A stretch of DNA of 47,123 nucleotides from Pleurotus djamor (lineage: Eukaryota > Basidiomycota > Agaricomycetes > Agaricales > Pleurotaceae), in contig JAPEVF010000220.1 in NCBI GenBank assembly GCA_029747585.1, positions 20,538-67,660 of the forward strand, in the 5' to 3' direction. Below, piece after piece: positions 1-11,017 of the stretch; the first letter of the stretch is position 1; each line of letters begins with the position of its first letter. The notes beneath the pieces were generated by a model. The model did no database searches. It was not told the DNA's origin and was given only the letters and a program-made list of their open reading frames with translations. The position numbers and the translations under genes were made by a program.

Positions 1-29
1 GTTCCACACCCTCAACTCCCTGTAACACA

Positions 30-554
30 ATGGCTACTTCTTCTCGAGACCGAAGTCGTACAACTGAGGCAACCTACGAATCCCAAAATGACCAACGACT
101 GGATGACCTCCATACCAAGATACGGACGCTGCGCGGTGTTAGCCAAGCTTGGTGCTGAGGGTCTTTGAGTTTCTGCTAACTAGAACAACTTCCACAGATC
201 ACAACGGACATTCATGATGACGTGGAGAGGCAAAATCTCATGCTTGATGATACAGTGCGTGGAATGAACTGCAACTCTGGNGTCCTTGTGCTTAATTTGT
301 CATGCTACTCAGAACAACTCGTTTTCCTCATTCGCGAGTTCGCTTGCACAATCATCAAGGAGGGCGACACAAGCATTTGGGCTGGGAGAGGGTGGTCTTC
401 GGTACGCTGCAAATTCCGTACGAACTTGCTGGACAGGTACTGACTCGATCATAGGACGTGGCGCGTAGCGATGTANGTNGTCGGAGCTTTCATCGCGTTC
501 TGGTTTGGGCTTAAGGTGTATCATTGGTGGACTTGGACCCCAGAGAGCGTGTAG
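30..554 (+). CDS. Bet1/Sft1-like Qc-SNARE (vesicle transport)
   Basis: Four exons (30-137, 198-254, 313-401, 455-554) join into a 117-residue protein. Order seen: short polar N-terminus, one SNARE heptad helix (QNDQRLDDLHTKIRTLRG, then DIHDDVERQNLMLDDT with the central-layer Gln likely in ERQN), a Ser-rich stretch, and one C-terminal membrane anchor (VGAFIAFWFGL) ending in WTWTPESV. Size and layout match Bet1 and Sft1, tail-anchored Qc-SNAREs of ER-Golgi and intra-Golgi traffic; I cannot separate the two. The first intron needs the donor GTTAGC to keep phase. Two N bases (476, 479) fall in the last exon just before the anchor. The start is the first in-frame ATG. Confidence 0.85.
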
Positions 555-1237
555 GTGAGTGCTAGTGCTCTGTGCGGCGGACATCCCCCGGTCTAACCAA
601 GTTCACCTCCAGACTTCTGCTGTTATTGATATCTTCTCTTGGTATACGCCTGTCTATTCATTTTAATACCCTCGGAACCTATTACTTTTGCTGGATCAAA
701 GCGAGTGCGAAGCACGTTTTTGAATCTGTTCAAGTCAGTACCAGGATAGCCATAAAAACTCGCGGTTGGTCGTTTCCTCCGTGACACGCCAGGGAATGCC
801 GTTCCTTGGTTAAATAGAAGCTGGCGAAAGGCACGAATCAAAACACTGTNTCATCAATGGGCAACATACGAATGATTCCGATGCCAATGGTTAAGCTGTC
901 AAGCTTCAAGAAGCACCTTCATCTAATATTCACTCGCTTAGTCGAAGAAGCTGACAGCCGGATGCAGAGTCTTTTGGCTACGCACCCGCTCGCTTCCTTG
1001 GACACATCTATTTTCAGGCATCCAACCTGATCGTCCCCGTCCGAAACCGGCGGCTTTTCTCAACAGGCGTATCGCGGTGTCCGATCCTGACGAAATGGTG
1101 ACTTGACTAACAGCGCGTCAAGAAGCCTAAGTTGGGGTAGTATAAGTACGCCCTCTCTTCAGCCATTGTCTATCAGCATCCAGCTTCACTCACTTACATC
1201 TTACATCACCTCTTCCGTCTCTTCTCGTTTTCCAAAG
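555..1237. other. intergenic: SNARE 3' flank and promoter of the next gene
   Basis: No convincing coding exon. Short frames around 572-784 and 623-841 show no recognisable protein. The right end holds the promoter and 5' leader of the lyase gene, rich in C and T just before its ATG. One N lies at 850. Confidence 0.5.
1141..1147 (+). promoter_or_regulatory. TATA-like box
   Basis: TATAAGT lies 97 bases before the ATG at 1238 and is followed by a pyrimidine-rich leader. Position and sequence fit a fungal core promoter for the lyase gene. Confidence 0.4.
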
Positions 1238-2519
1238 ATGTCTCCTGCTCTCGACTACTACTCCCGCTCTTCCAACGAAGCTGTTTCCTCAGCCCCCGCG
1301 ACCGCGTCCGCGACCGCCACCCCCTCGGCCCCTCGTTTTGACGCTTCAGGTCCCTACTACAACCCTCGTCTTGACCCCAAGAACTACCTTGAAGGCCCTC
1401 TCTCCAATAACCCTGCAACCCGACTCCGCCAGATGCTTGCCCGCCCAGGCATTGTTGTTGCACCAGGTATCTGTGATGGTATCAGTGCTAGATGTGCTCA
1501 GGAAGCTGGGTTCACCTGTTTGTATCAATCCGGTGCTGCGACCACTGCCTCTCGCTTGGGTCAGCCTGATCTAGCTATCGCAACAATGAATGACTTTGTC
1601 GAGGTATGTACTCGCGTCAACAACCGAACTCCAAGCACCTGACCGTATCTTCCTAGTCGGCTCAAATGGTTTGCTCTCTGGACCCTACCTGCCCTGTCAT
1701 TGCAGATGCAGACACTGGGTTTGGTGGACCAGCAATGGTAGCGCGAACCGTGACGCAGTATGCAAAGGCGGGTGTCGCAGGTCTGCACATTGAGGATCAA
1801 GTGCAGACGAAGCGCTGTGGCCACCTCCTTGGCAAGCAAGTAGTTTCTCGTGAAGAATTCATCACGCGTATCCGTGCAGCCGTCATTGCTCGTGATGCTA
1901 TTCCTGGAGGATCTGATTTCGTGAGTTCCTTGCGCCATTTACATGCACTCCCTATACTGAGTCTTGATGTATCTAGGTGATCATCGGGCGCACAGACTCC
2001 GCTCAAGTCTTGGGAATGGAAGAGGCAGTTGAACGGTTGAAGTTGGCTGCAGCTGCGGGCGCAGATGTGTGCTTTATCGAAGGAGTCAAGTCGAAAGAGC
2101 TACTCGAATCCACCGTTGCGGCACTCGCGCCCATACCCGTCCTTGTCAACGTCATCTCCGGCGGGCTGACGCCGCCTTTCACCTACAAAGAAGCCGAACA
2201 ATCTGGGGCAAAGATAATCAGTGAGTCTCGCTCACAACCTCAAATTTGAGTCAATGTCCTGACCCTCGATAGTCTTTTCGCTGGTTTCATGTGTTGCGAT
2301 GGTCCATGCATGTCGTGCCGCTATGAAATCGTTGAAGAAGACTGGAACCGACTTTGTTTCGGCCCAAGGCATGGATCCCAAAGCCTTCTTCAAAGTCATG
2401 GGTACGTTTTCTTAACGCACTCAAGTCCAAGTTTGACTAAGAAGAACCCCTCAATAGGTCTCGATGCAGTCATGGAGCTAGATGCGAAGGCTGGGGGTTC
2501 AGCTTTCCAGGTCGTTTAG
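1238..2519 (+). CDS. isocitrate lyase/PEP mutase superfamily lyase (oxaloacetate hydrolase or methylisocitrate lyase type)
   Basis: Five exons (1238-1603, 1657-1920, 1977-2220, 2273-2401, 2458-2519) encode 354 residues. After a low-complexity N-terminus come the superfamily signatures: PGICDGISARCAQEAGF, the metal-site motif DADTGFGGP, the active-site motif TKRCGHLLGK with the catalytic Cys that PEP mutases lack, and RTDS and LVNVISGGLTP loops. KRCGH places it among C-C lyases or hydrolases such as 2-methylisocitrate lyase, dimethylmalate lyase or oxaloacetate acetylhydrolase. The last makes oxalate in many wood- and litter-decay fungi. No peroxisomal C-terminal tripeptide is seen (ends FQVV), so a cytosolic role is likely. 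The exact substrate is inference. The frame is intact, with good GT..AG junctions. Confidence 0.9.
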
Positions 2520-2715
2520 GGACTCTGGAGTACTGGTTTTTCATTTTTGGAAGTTGTGTATACACCTTAGAATCGTTCTTTCAGGCTACGGCCGGGCTTC
2601 AAGTTGGGATGTAATTAGATCAATAAAACCACTAATGTATACGAAAACAAAAACGGCCGCGTTATCACCACTGAAGTCAAGGCCCTGAAAGCCGCGCTGC
2701 TCGAAAGAGTATGCC

Positions 2716-4024
2716 TCAGTCAAATACTCCTCCGCCGTCAACCGAAACCTGTGGGTCGCAATCAATCTTGGCGTAAGATGCACACGCTATCAATGACTTA
2801 CACTTTGACCTAAGGAAAACAGTCACGTCGTTCAGCTAGAGGATGGTATACTAATTGTGAGAGTCACTTACCCGTGATGAAGTGAGCTTCTTTAGAAACC
2901 AGGTAGGAAACTAGGCTGGCTATTTCGGACGGGGTACCGTTCTTCCCAAGTGCAACGCCATGCTTCAACTGTCAAAAATCGTCAGATCAAAGAAGTTGAC
3001 CATGAAAAAGCGGAGGGAAAAGGTTATTTACTGATTCCATCCACTGCCCTCTCTCCAACCCCATTCGTTCGGCATGATGGGCGTCAGCTCTCTCCACTAC
3101 AAATAGGACAAATAGGATTATGGATAGAAAAACCTTCGAATATATGTATCACTTACATAGTGGTGTCTCTATAGCTCCAGGGGCATAAGTATTCACCGTT
3201 ATGCCATACTTGCCATATTCTTGGGCTGCAAAACAGGAGGTGGTCGAAAGCAGTAGACTCCCGACGAGGAAGGACATACCGGCGCTTTGAGTCAAGCCTC
3301 GGACGGCAAATTTCGTGCTACTGTAGCAGGATACCCCCGGTATACCTAAGACGGTACAATAAAGAGACGATGCCGATGCATAGCGATGTGACGAACCTCG
3401 TTTGCCAGCCATTGAAGACGCCCCTTTTCAAATAGCTTCAGGAGAGAATAGGAGGGGAAGCAAAAGAGGGGAACTGCACACCTATGATTCGTCCTCCCCT
3501 GCCTTGCTTGACCATTGCCTCCGCAGCGTATTTGTAGCAAAGAAAGGTTCCGCGGACGTTCACGGCGAACACATGGTCCCAATCTTCCACAGAGGCTGAA
3601 AGTGCGGCTGAGTTACGAGAAGAAAAGACGCGGCCAAAGATGAAGGAACGGACTCTCGGCGATCGTCTTGTTGAGGGTAACACCAGCATTTGACACCATC
3701 TAAATACACCGAAATGTGAGTGCGAAAAGGGGAAATTGAATGCTCGAGAGAGCTCACCACATCCAAGCCTCCAAGCTCTGCAACTGCTGTATCTACAAGC
3801 CTTACCACATCGCTCTCGTTTGAGACATCGCCAAGGACTGCTATCCCGCATCGCCCCGAGTCCTTGATATGCTCCACGAGCTGCTCGAGTAGCTTGCTGT
3901 TCGACGGTACGTCGTTGACCACCAAGTCAAACCCATCCGCGGTGAGTCGTTCGGCAATACCGCGTCCAATACCTTGAGCAGCCCCAGTCACTATCGCGAT
4001 ACCCTTCGAAGTCGTAGTGGTCAT
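2716..4024 (-). CDS. short-chain dehydrogenase/reductase (SDR)
   Basis: Ten exons read right to left from the ATG at 4024 to TGA at 2716, all in frame after splicing. Seen in order: Rossmann cofactor motif [12 protein letters not shown] at the adenine-ribose site (GDVSNESDV), structural NAG (MVSNAGV), catalytic Ser in [10 protein letters not shown], catalytic YSSTK (YxxxK), APGAIETP after the active site, and a C-terminal GQSVSVDGGG. This is the classical SDR order, closest in feel to acetoin/diacetyl or 3-oxoacyl-type reductases. It would reduce or oxidise a small carbonyl or alcohol with NAD(P)H; the substrate is not predictable. One internal exon (2802-2809) is only 8 nt and supplies part of GQS. 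The gene converges on the lyase gene. Confidence 0.9.
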
Positions 4025-4860
4025 GGTTGTTCTCTCACCTTCTCAGGACCTCGAAAAAAGTCTTTTATGCAACGTTTCCTGCAAGATCTGACCCTAGTTG
4101 ACACAATGTCTCACAGGCCAAAAAAGGAACGTTTACGGCTCATGATCAGTTCTTTGTCCGTAGCGATGTGGCTATCGATACCATCATCAACTTTGTTTTT
4201 GACGGGGCTTTGTGGGTCCAAATTAATGAAGATATCGATGGTCGAAGAACACATCCGAGGAAGGTTTAGACTTGGAAGTACTGGTATCGATGTCGTTCCA
4301 ATGTAAGCGCCTCGGAGGCCTGAGAGGAGCATTGAGAGAGGATGCTGTTCAACCGTTCACACCGTCAGGGTTTGGAATTTGACGGGAGTATCATGAGGCC
4401 TTGGGACCTTTTGACGACAAATTGGGGCTGTATCGTCTCGGATGCGTCCTTGGAAGATATACTCCAAATTTTGACTGCAACTGATCCTATCGTTCTCTTC
4501 GAGAGTTTGGGGCCATGTATTCGCTGCTCGCATCAACATCACCTATACAACCTCTGGGCGGAACCCCAATGTCAACTTTCGAGCCAGCCTTGTTCTTTCC
4601 CTGCGAGCTCCCTGAGCAAGTCAGGTCGATCTACGCCTCAAGAAGAGCTCGAATACATGCCCGCATCACGATACAAAAGAAGATCATTCCATGAGGCAGA
4701 ACCCTCCCGGGGATTTCTTCACAAGGACAAATTGATAGCGGCGATATTGCGACCGCCGACTTGGTTGTCGTTTAGGCTCCTCCATCGTGTTTGAGCTTGG
4801 TATTTTAAGGACAGGATCTACATGTGGGAGTACAGTACTTCCTCGAGGGCTCGAGGAAAC
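4025..4860. other. region without a resolvable gene
   Basis: This stretch separates the SDR start from the 3' end of the kinase-like gene, both on the minus strand. The longest frame, 4342-4794 (+, 150 residues), has no recognisable domain and no convincing exon partners. A stretch near 4144-4275 read on the plus strand (ending around NEDIDGRRTHPRKV) looks somewhat coding but is closed by a stop. It may be a decayed gene; I do not assign a function. Confidence 0.3.
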
Positions 4861-5970
4861 TCAATTAGGAGACTTCATAGGAGACGGCCCCTTTACACAG
4901 AATATCCGGCAGTAACTCGACCCCGGTACACAGACGGACGATGTATCAGTGTCGCTAACACTTTCGGATGCATTTCCCGCTAGAGTTAGTTGCTGGACAT
5001 ATGCAGTTTTGAGGCGACGGGGCAATGCTAGAGAAGAGATCGTCAATGAAGAGAGAGGACTCAATAGCAGGTAAAAGAGCACTGACCAACTGGCCCTGAA
5101 AACTGAATGCAATACAACCCGGCGTTGGCCATGGCAAGCATGTACTTGGGACTCGGATGGGTCACCTTCATAGCCACCTCTTTACTGAAACGATTGGGTG
5201 ACAAAAACATGGCGAGAGCAAAGAAGGATGGCGGCAGGAAACAGGAGGAGAAGAAGTCGAGGGCGAACATCTGTCCATCTGACGACCTTTTCCTGAAGTT
5301 CCCTGGATCGACGTCACAAGGACACAGGAAGAGGCCGTCTTTGGATTCGGTCACCAAGTCCACTCGAGTCTTCCTCTGCATGAACTTGAGGATCTGCCGT
5401 TGGTTTTCCCTACCGTCATTTCCCTGCTATACCTGAAAACGCCGGTGAGACACTCACTTTGTTAATATGGTCCTGTAAGTCCTTGACCGACGGGTAGTGA
5501 ACGGGCGAAATAAGGCCGTCAGTGAAGAAGTAATGGACGAGAAGCCCGGTTTCAATGTGTCCAGGTTGCATATCGGGACCGCGCACGCTGATGAGTGTCT
5601 GCACGGCCTCAGCAACGACGTCAACATCGTCCGAGGTGCAATCGCTGCCGTCGATATATTCCATTACTATGCAGCATCTCGGAAGCCCAAACCAACACGT
5701 CCACATGAAGGCATCGAAGACGCGAGGGGCTTGCACGTTGCAGCCGGGGATGCGAGCGAGTTCCTTGGCTACGAAGTCCTGCGTACGGCCCTCGTCAATA
5801 CAGGTAAAGGGGCCATACTTGACCCATGCGATGATGGCATTCGAGGTAGCATCGCGCAATGGGAACCCAGTAGCCTGTTCGCCTATACTCTGTCTCTGTC
5901 CGCACAGTGCCTTGATTGTCGCTCTGTCCGGCAAACTTGGGTTTGGGAGGAAACCGTGGTCGGTCGACAT
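4861..5970 (-). CDS. aminoglycoside phosphotransferase (APH)-fold kinase-like protein
   Basis: Three exons from the ATG at 5970 to TGA at 4861. The N-lobe carries AIIAWVKYGPF and the hinge-like IVMEYIDGSDC. The C-lobe carries LCPCDVDPGNF, which corresponds to the APH catalytic loop HxDxxxxN with the first His replaced by Cys. Then come MFALDFFSSCFLPPSFFAL (metal-binding Asp followed by the fungal FLPPSFFAL signature) and a final exon LPRRLKTAYVQQ. This matches the large, functionally unassigned basidiomycete family of APH-like proteins. Intron 1 (5424-5457) would be only 34 nt. Without it the frame stops at 5416, so it may be a mis-call or a small error. Intron 2 is 5028-5086. Cytosolic, substrate unknown. 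Confidence 0.75.
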
Positions 5971-6030
5971 GGTGGTGTGGGTTGACGGTGTTTTGCTTGT
6001 CGTTCTTTGTTTCCCCCTTCTACCTTGATA

Positions 6031-7061
6031 GGAGCTCCGTCAGCAGCAGCGGCAGCGATAGTGCTACAAGCGACTCTCAGGGTGTTGTTTACAATGAATC
6101 GAACAATGCTGCGCCCAAAGTAATCCTGAGCTCCAACCCCGACGATGCTCATCCCTTTGTTGTCGACTCGGGCCTTGACTCGTCGTCCCCAGTGTAACGG
6201 GTCGGATTTCTTCGGATTTCCGACTCTTTTCTGTTTGATTTTCTCTTCTTTTTCCGTACCTGATCTCGTATAGACTCCTATTTATTTAGTTATAAATACT
6301 CTCTATTCTCGACTCTTGTACGGTAGAGTTCTCCGAATCGACACTTTATCCCTGTCATTTCCCCCGAGAATCTTCTCTTTCGTGTGCCGAGACTCTACTT
6401 CTCGTAGCCTCGTTACACCCAGCCACCTCCAGCTCCGACTCGCCTCCCTCCTCCGACTCGCCCCCTCCCCCAACCCGTCCCCTGCCCCAGTCTCCTTAGG
6501 CTGCAATCCCCTCATTTATGAGCCCGTTCAAGGTGCTCCCGTCCAAGGTGCACTTACAGTCAAGTTCCGCCCACACACCACCCCGCCAAATTCACACATA
6601 ATTACTCGCTCTTTCAAGATCAGACCTCAGACTACATTTGGAGAGCTCCTGGCTGCCATGGCAACCCGCAATATCCACAATATGTGGTTCCGCAAATTAA
6701 ATATGGCCTACCTTGGCTGTAGAGACGGCATGTGAGTCTCTTTCTCACTCCTACTCTCCTTCTGTCTTGCTCATTCTCTTGGTGGCGTTCCGCCCTTCCC
6801 CGTTCCGTGCTTTCTTTTCTCTGGTCTAGTTCACAAACCACAGCGGCGTGGTTAGCAGAAGGTATTTTGTTGGATACACAATGCGTAGAGCCTCCCCGCC
6901 GCCATATATATGACCTGCTTGGGTTTCGTTACTCAAAGAATAACGCTGGAGAGCCTCCCTACAAGCAGTCGGTCAACCACATCGATAGGGCCGTCTGGCC
7001 TGAAGGGTTCAACCATGTTGAGGACTCTATGTTGGTGTACAGGCAGCCCCCTGGTACCTGA
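6031..7061 (+). pseudogene. unrecognised gene interrupted by a solo LTR
   Basis: A coding-like exon begins after a strong acceptor (pyrimidine tract and TTGATAG at 6030): SSSGSDSATSDSQG, then a Ser/Asp/Pro-rich stretch up to 6192. There a 225-bp LTR is inserted. The Ser/Pro/Asp-rich frame resumes at 6418 (SSSDSPPSSDSPPPP) and is then lost by one base near 6490. In the next frame a more structured part follows (EPVQGAPVQGALTVKF, TFGELLAAMATRNIHNMWF). A typical intron at about 6730-6829 leads to a final exon (YDLLGFRYSKNN, AVWPEGFNHVEDSMLVYRQP) ending at 7061. No ATG was found for the 5' part, which lies head to head with the APH-like gene. I do not recognise the family. Confidence 0.5.
6193..6417. 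mobile_element. solo LTR (225 bp) of an LTR retrotransposon
   Basis: The element starts TGTAACG and ends CGTTACA, a perfect 7-bp inverted terminus with TG..CA ends. It is flanked on both sides by the 5-bp direct repeat CCCAG (6188-6192 and 6418-6422), the expected target-site duplication. A TATA-like ATAAATA lies near the middle, as in LTR promoters. No gag or pol sequence is present, so this is a solo LTR left by LTR-LTR recombination. Length fits short Copia- or Gypsy-type LTRs; the superfamily cannot be told. Confidence 0.85.
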
Positions 7062-8968
7062 TGTAGTTAGTGTTGTCGTGTATAGAGTCCATCTGTACTC
7101 CCGAGCATCACCAACTCCCATTCACTATGTATGGCCGATTCTTCCTCAACTTTGTTCCTCAACTTTGGGATAACAAAAGATCTTGGTCTTGATCATTCGT
7201 TGCATTTTTTTTAAGAATGCCTGTACTTTCATAATGAACCTCGTGGTTTATATTAGTCGCGCGGTCGCACCTAGAGAGTATCAGACTTATCGTCGCGCTT
7301 GTGGGGCTGGCTGTCTGGACACAAAGCCTACACTATTAAAGTCACTGAAGCGTCAAATGGATCGAGTAGCCTATCCTTAAGACACACAACCACCAAATAA
7401 CCACCGTGACAGACACACGTAGCCTCTGCATCAGGGGGCTGTTCCACAGATAGGAGGTTTCTATCTTTCCCGGCGCCAGCCGGCGATCAATAACGAAGGG
7501 CAGCTGTTTTCAACATCGTAGGCGCAACGAAAATGCGATATGCCGACCAAAGCGGCAGTTTCACTCCACCATTGCGATGGGATGGGGAAACTGTGTAGGT
7601 GGTTGGTGGAGCAAGTCTCCGAAACTGGAAATTTTGGCGGGAACAAACCTTTGTTTGCCGTTTGCGACTTTGCGAATATACCTGGAATCCGGCGGTTTCT
7701 GCCATCACTGCGCTCCGATTTTGCGAACTTTGCGACTTTCTTTGGATATTGGATGCTCATGGAGAGAATGGAGTGCCTCGAACTGTGGTGTTACTCCCTG
7801 AAATCCCCCATCTCATGCCTCATGCTTCTGCCCAACTGCCCGCTCGAATGCGAAAGGATTGAATGTCGAATCAAGTATTATGTCAACAGGTTCAAGGCCT
7901 CGTGCGTGCATTACATCTTGGTGTAACGCTCAGAGACCCCAAGCACTTTGAGTGAGTTTATCAAATATTTGAACCCAATTCACCAATGATTCATCTCTTA
8001 CCTGGAAGCTTTCAGGTCATTGTATCAGGGCTGCAGCTGAGAGGTCGCTCTTACTAAAGAGCCTCTTCAGAGCCGACTTTCTGGTAGCTGGAAGGTCTTA
8101 CTCACGGGTTTGGCGGCAGTTTTGTTCCTAATTGCCATCCTCAGATCTGGTCGCCATCACCCATACGGAATACCTCTGGATTCGGGTCAGACTGCCATGT
8201 CTCGTTTTCTCAGACTAAAAATGCAATGTTCTGGCAAGGAACCATTTCCATGCGGTCGCAGCTTCTACCCTGAAGCAAGCACTTCCTTGAAGTGGTTTTG
8301 CGGGGCACCGACTTGTCAGATCCGTTACGAACTTGGTCGAGCTCGCCCTTCTTGGCCCCCCGCAATCGGCCAAGGCATTCCGCTTTCCCCCTTCGTTTCC
8401 CAGTTGAGTTTCCCAGTTGAGGTCGACTTCTCCACTTGTCGCTACTTGTAGTCGCCCAACGCTTCTTTCTGCACACCAGTCTCACCTTGATCCGGTCATT
8501 GCACAGGCTTTCATATGCCGGTCATCTCGAGATTTGGAGCTTAGGTATGTTTGTCTAGCTCGACCAACCGCCGTTGTCGTAGTAATTTTTCTTGTTCTTT
8601 TAGCTCGGTGACTTCACATGGGCTTGGGTTGTGGGGGCCATGTCAGGGTCTGTGATTTCAGACCAACGGTTCTCCTTCGCTTCCCTTCACCAAAGCAGCG
8701 GCCTCTGCAATCACGCCAGAGAGACATTGTGTTCACTGGTGTCTAACTCCTTGCATCGATGGTTTGCCCCTCATGACCGCGTGCAACTGGAAGCCACGCG
8801 ATTGTCGTTGGACCCCGAAATTCCCTTTTTAGGAAATTTGGGTATGTTTATCCGCTGGACGCGTCCCCGATTTGGCCATCGAGTCCACCTCGCCATGAAA
8901 AACTATATAAGCTCGACGGGGCTCTTTCGCTCGTCAAGTTTTCCCCCACTTCCCCGCCATCTTCAACC
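7062..8968. other. long stretch without a recognisable gene
   Basis: The first part is the 3' flank of the LTR-split gene. Frames such as 7540-7926 (+, 128 residues) and 8110-8451 (+) are open but show no domain or splice partner. The DNA contains short echoes such as TTTGCGAACTTTGCGACTTT, suggesting old repeat or transposon debris. From about 8870 it becomes the promoter of the membrane-protein gene. I see no tRNA or intact gene. Confidence 0.4.
8904..8910 (+). promoter_or_regulatory. TATA box of the membrane-protein gene
   Basis: TATATAA lies 59 bases before the downstream ATG at 8969, followed by a CT-rich leader, as expected for a fungal core promoter. Confidence 0.55.
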
Positions 8969-9782
8969 ATGAGCTCGTCGTCCGTCCCGTTGAGGATCCC
9001 CCGTATCGCAGCGTTGTCGCTGACCTTCGCGTTGTCGGTCATTGCGAGCTCGGCTGGGTTGAACTCTCTCATCAAGAGTCGCCAGAGCCAAAGCAGCCTC
9101 GCCAGCAAGGTTCCACCGCCCACAGTCATTGAGATCGACATTTCAGGTGAGTATATGCGCTTGAACTCTAAGAATAGTAATATTTACTGATGTTCTACAG
9201 ATGTTAGACGGACGGGCATCATCGCAACCGTAGTATGCTTGCTTGCTGCGCTACTGTCGTTCGCCTTTATCGTTATCATCGCCCTCCCACTGAATTATCG
9301 CTCGACCTCCACGCCGCTGTCAACACGAACCCTCCGACTCCAATGGCTACTTCTAGCGTTCCTAGCCGTTTTCCTTTTTGCGGTCCAAGTCCCATTTACC
9401 CTCTTCTTCGCCACCCGTAGCGCCAGCATTCGCGCTTTTGTTGGAAACCTTGAACTTCCGCAGTCCGTTATCCAAACGGTGCAAAGCCAGCTTGGGGTTA
9501 GCAGCGTCTACAAGGATATCGACTACCGTAAGCAGGAGTCTCCACTCTTTGGTCTAATTTGGAGCTGACTCGTGTTTTTTGATAGTACGTCTTACTGCGG
9601 TGTTCCCGTGGCTAGCCTTTGGCTCGCTACTTCTCAGCATCGCCGTGACCATCGCTGCCATATATCGAGCTCGCGCTCCGGCTAGCTTTGCTCAGGATGC
9701 TCCTGGCTCAACTATGTCGGAGAAGCAACACGGCATTGAAAAGAGTGAAGCGGCTGAAGAAGAGCTTCAAGAACGAGTCTAA
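8969..9782 (+). CDS. four-helix integral membrane protein, family unassigned
   Basis: Three exons (8969-9146, 9201-9527, 9586-9782) give 233 residues in one intact frame. Four hydrophobic segments are visible: IAALSLTFALSVIASSAG, GIIATVVCLLAALLSFAF, LQWLLLAFLAVFLFAV, and a last one around FGSLLLSIAVTIAAIY. Between helices 3 and 4 is a polar loop (QTVQSQLGVSSVYKDIDY). The tail is acidic and helical (EKSEAAEEELQERV) and probably cytosolic. The layout resembles the many small tetraspan proteins of basidiomycetes with no known role. TATA box, leader and splice sites are all good, so the gene looks functional. Confidence 0.8.
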
Positions 9783-10236
9783 AAATGAAGGATTTGGCAG
9801 GAATTNGGGGGGTATTATTATTATGTCTTTCATTGATCGCATTGTATCGATATCTTTGCAGAAACGTTATTGCACGCCGAAGCTCAACCAGTGGGAAACT
9901 TCCGGTGTTGAGGCCGTTGGTGGACCTGAATACTCCTGTATTCCAAGCCTCTTCCCACCGACCTGACTAACTGTTCTTGAGTATGGACCACGCATTGAAG
10001 TGTCTCGCCTTAGGCTTTACTTCTTAGACTGTCGTATGTAGGAATACGTGCCTGAAGCCCTGCAACGTAGTCAAAACCCTGAGTGTGGCAGTACCTAGAC
10101 ATCTGACATGTTTTACCTTCTCCGTTCACCTCTCATTTCTCGCCTTTTCCCCCAACATCACCGGCCTAGTCGACCATTCTCACCAACCCCGTAGGACGCT
10201 TCCCTCTCGGATCCAGCAACAAGCGACTTTCTCAAA
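9783..10236. other. intergenic: 3' flank and promoter
   Basis: No coding exon supported. An N at 9806 sits beside a G run just after the stop of the membrane-protein gene. The right end is a CT-rich leader running into the ATG at 10237. Confidence 0.5.
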
Positions 10237-10829
10237 ATGACTGCCCGTAGTACGTCCACACCTTGACCCCCCAAGTCTCGTGTAAACTGAGATCGTCCGT
10301 TGTTTCTAGTCGGGAAGTACACTTTTATCGAACCAGTTGGGGACAAGTTCCCATGTCGATGTCCAGAATGCCATAACACAGGTATCGTCACTTCGTTTCT
10401 CGTTTGAGATGTGCTTGGCAGCTGATTGGACAATGCGTGTGTTGCGCTCGTAGAGACAATCATGCTAGCAAAAGCAAGCGTCTGGTTTCGCGTTTTCTCC
10501 ATTCGCTTGTTTGTTATGGGACCGCAGTCGAGCGTATGGACGTGTACGAATTGTCAGTGGAACACACCGAATGAACCTGGGTGAGTTACCTGAACACTTT
10601 CTCCTGAGATCGTGTACCGTGCTGACTGGTGGGGCAATTGATGATTTTATTTGGCACGGTCTTTTATGGTATGATATACAGGGGATGGCATCCGTTGCAT
10701 AGCGTCGGCCATGCGAGTAGCACGGTTCGCAAAGTCCGACCGAAACCTGCTGGGGAGCTGAATCAATGGTACCAAATGGCGGAGCAGTGGCATCGACCGC
10801 CCAGCCCAGTCCTCCAGACCCCCGGCTAG
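10237..10829 (+). CDS. small zinc-ribbon protein (zinc_ribbon_15-like)
   Basis: Four exons (10237-10249, 10310-10381, 10454-10580, 10682-10829) join into 119 residues. The first exon is just 13 nt (MTAR plus one base). Two Cys knuckles are visible, FPCRCPECHNT and WTCTNCQW, separated by about 30 residues that include a hydrophobic stretch (VWFRVFSIRLFVMG). This spacing fits the small fungal zinc-ribbon proteins in which CPxC and CxxC knuckles flank a hydrophobic hairpin. The C-terminal exon is basic and Trp/Pro-rich (HSVGHASSTVRKVRPKP, ELNQWYQMAEQW). Function unknown. Family assignment is from the motif pattern only. Confidence 0.7.
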
Positions 10830-11017
10830 ATACCCGACAATCATCCATTATTTGTATTTTTATAGTCAAACTCAAAGGGCGGGAAGTGGCGAGCTGCGTT
10901 GAAGGATCCTTGGCGAGACAGGAGACGCTCTTGCTACCTCTCATGCGTTGAACTCCATGGTCAGGTACATACTTCGGGAATCATTTGTTTAATAACACTT
11001 GGAGTGAATATATCTAT

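Noticed and set aside
5497..6028. Plus-strand frames of 157-162 residues
   Set aside because: Antisense to the first exon of the APH-like gene, whose motifs are on the minus strand.
7540..7926. 128-residue plus-strand frame as a gene
   Set aside because: No domain, no splice partner, Cys/Leu-rich composition without order, and short DNA echoes suggest repeat debris.
10465..10944. 159-residue minus-strand frame
   Set aside because: Antisense to the zinc-ribbon gene; composition is random and there is no domain.
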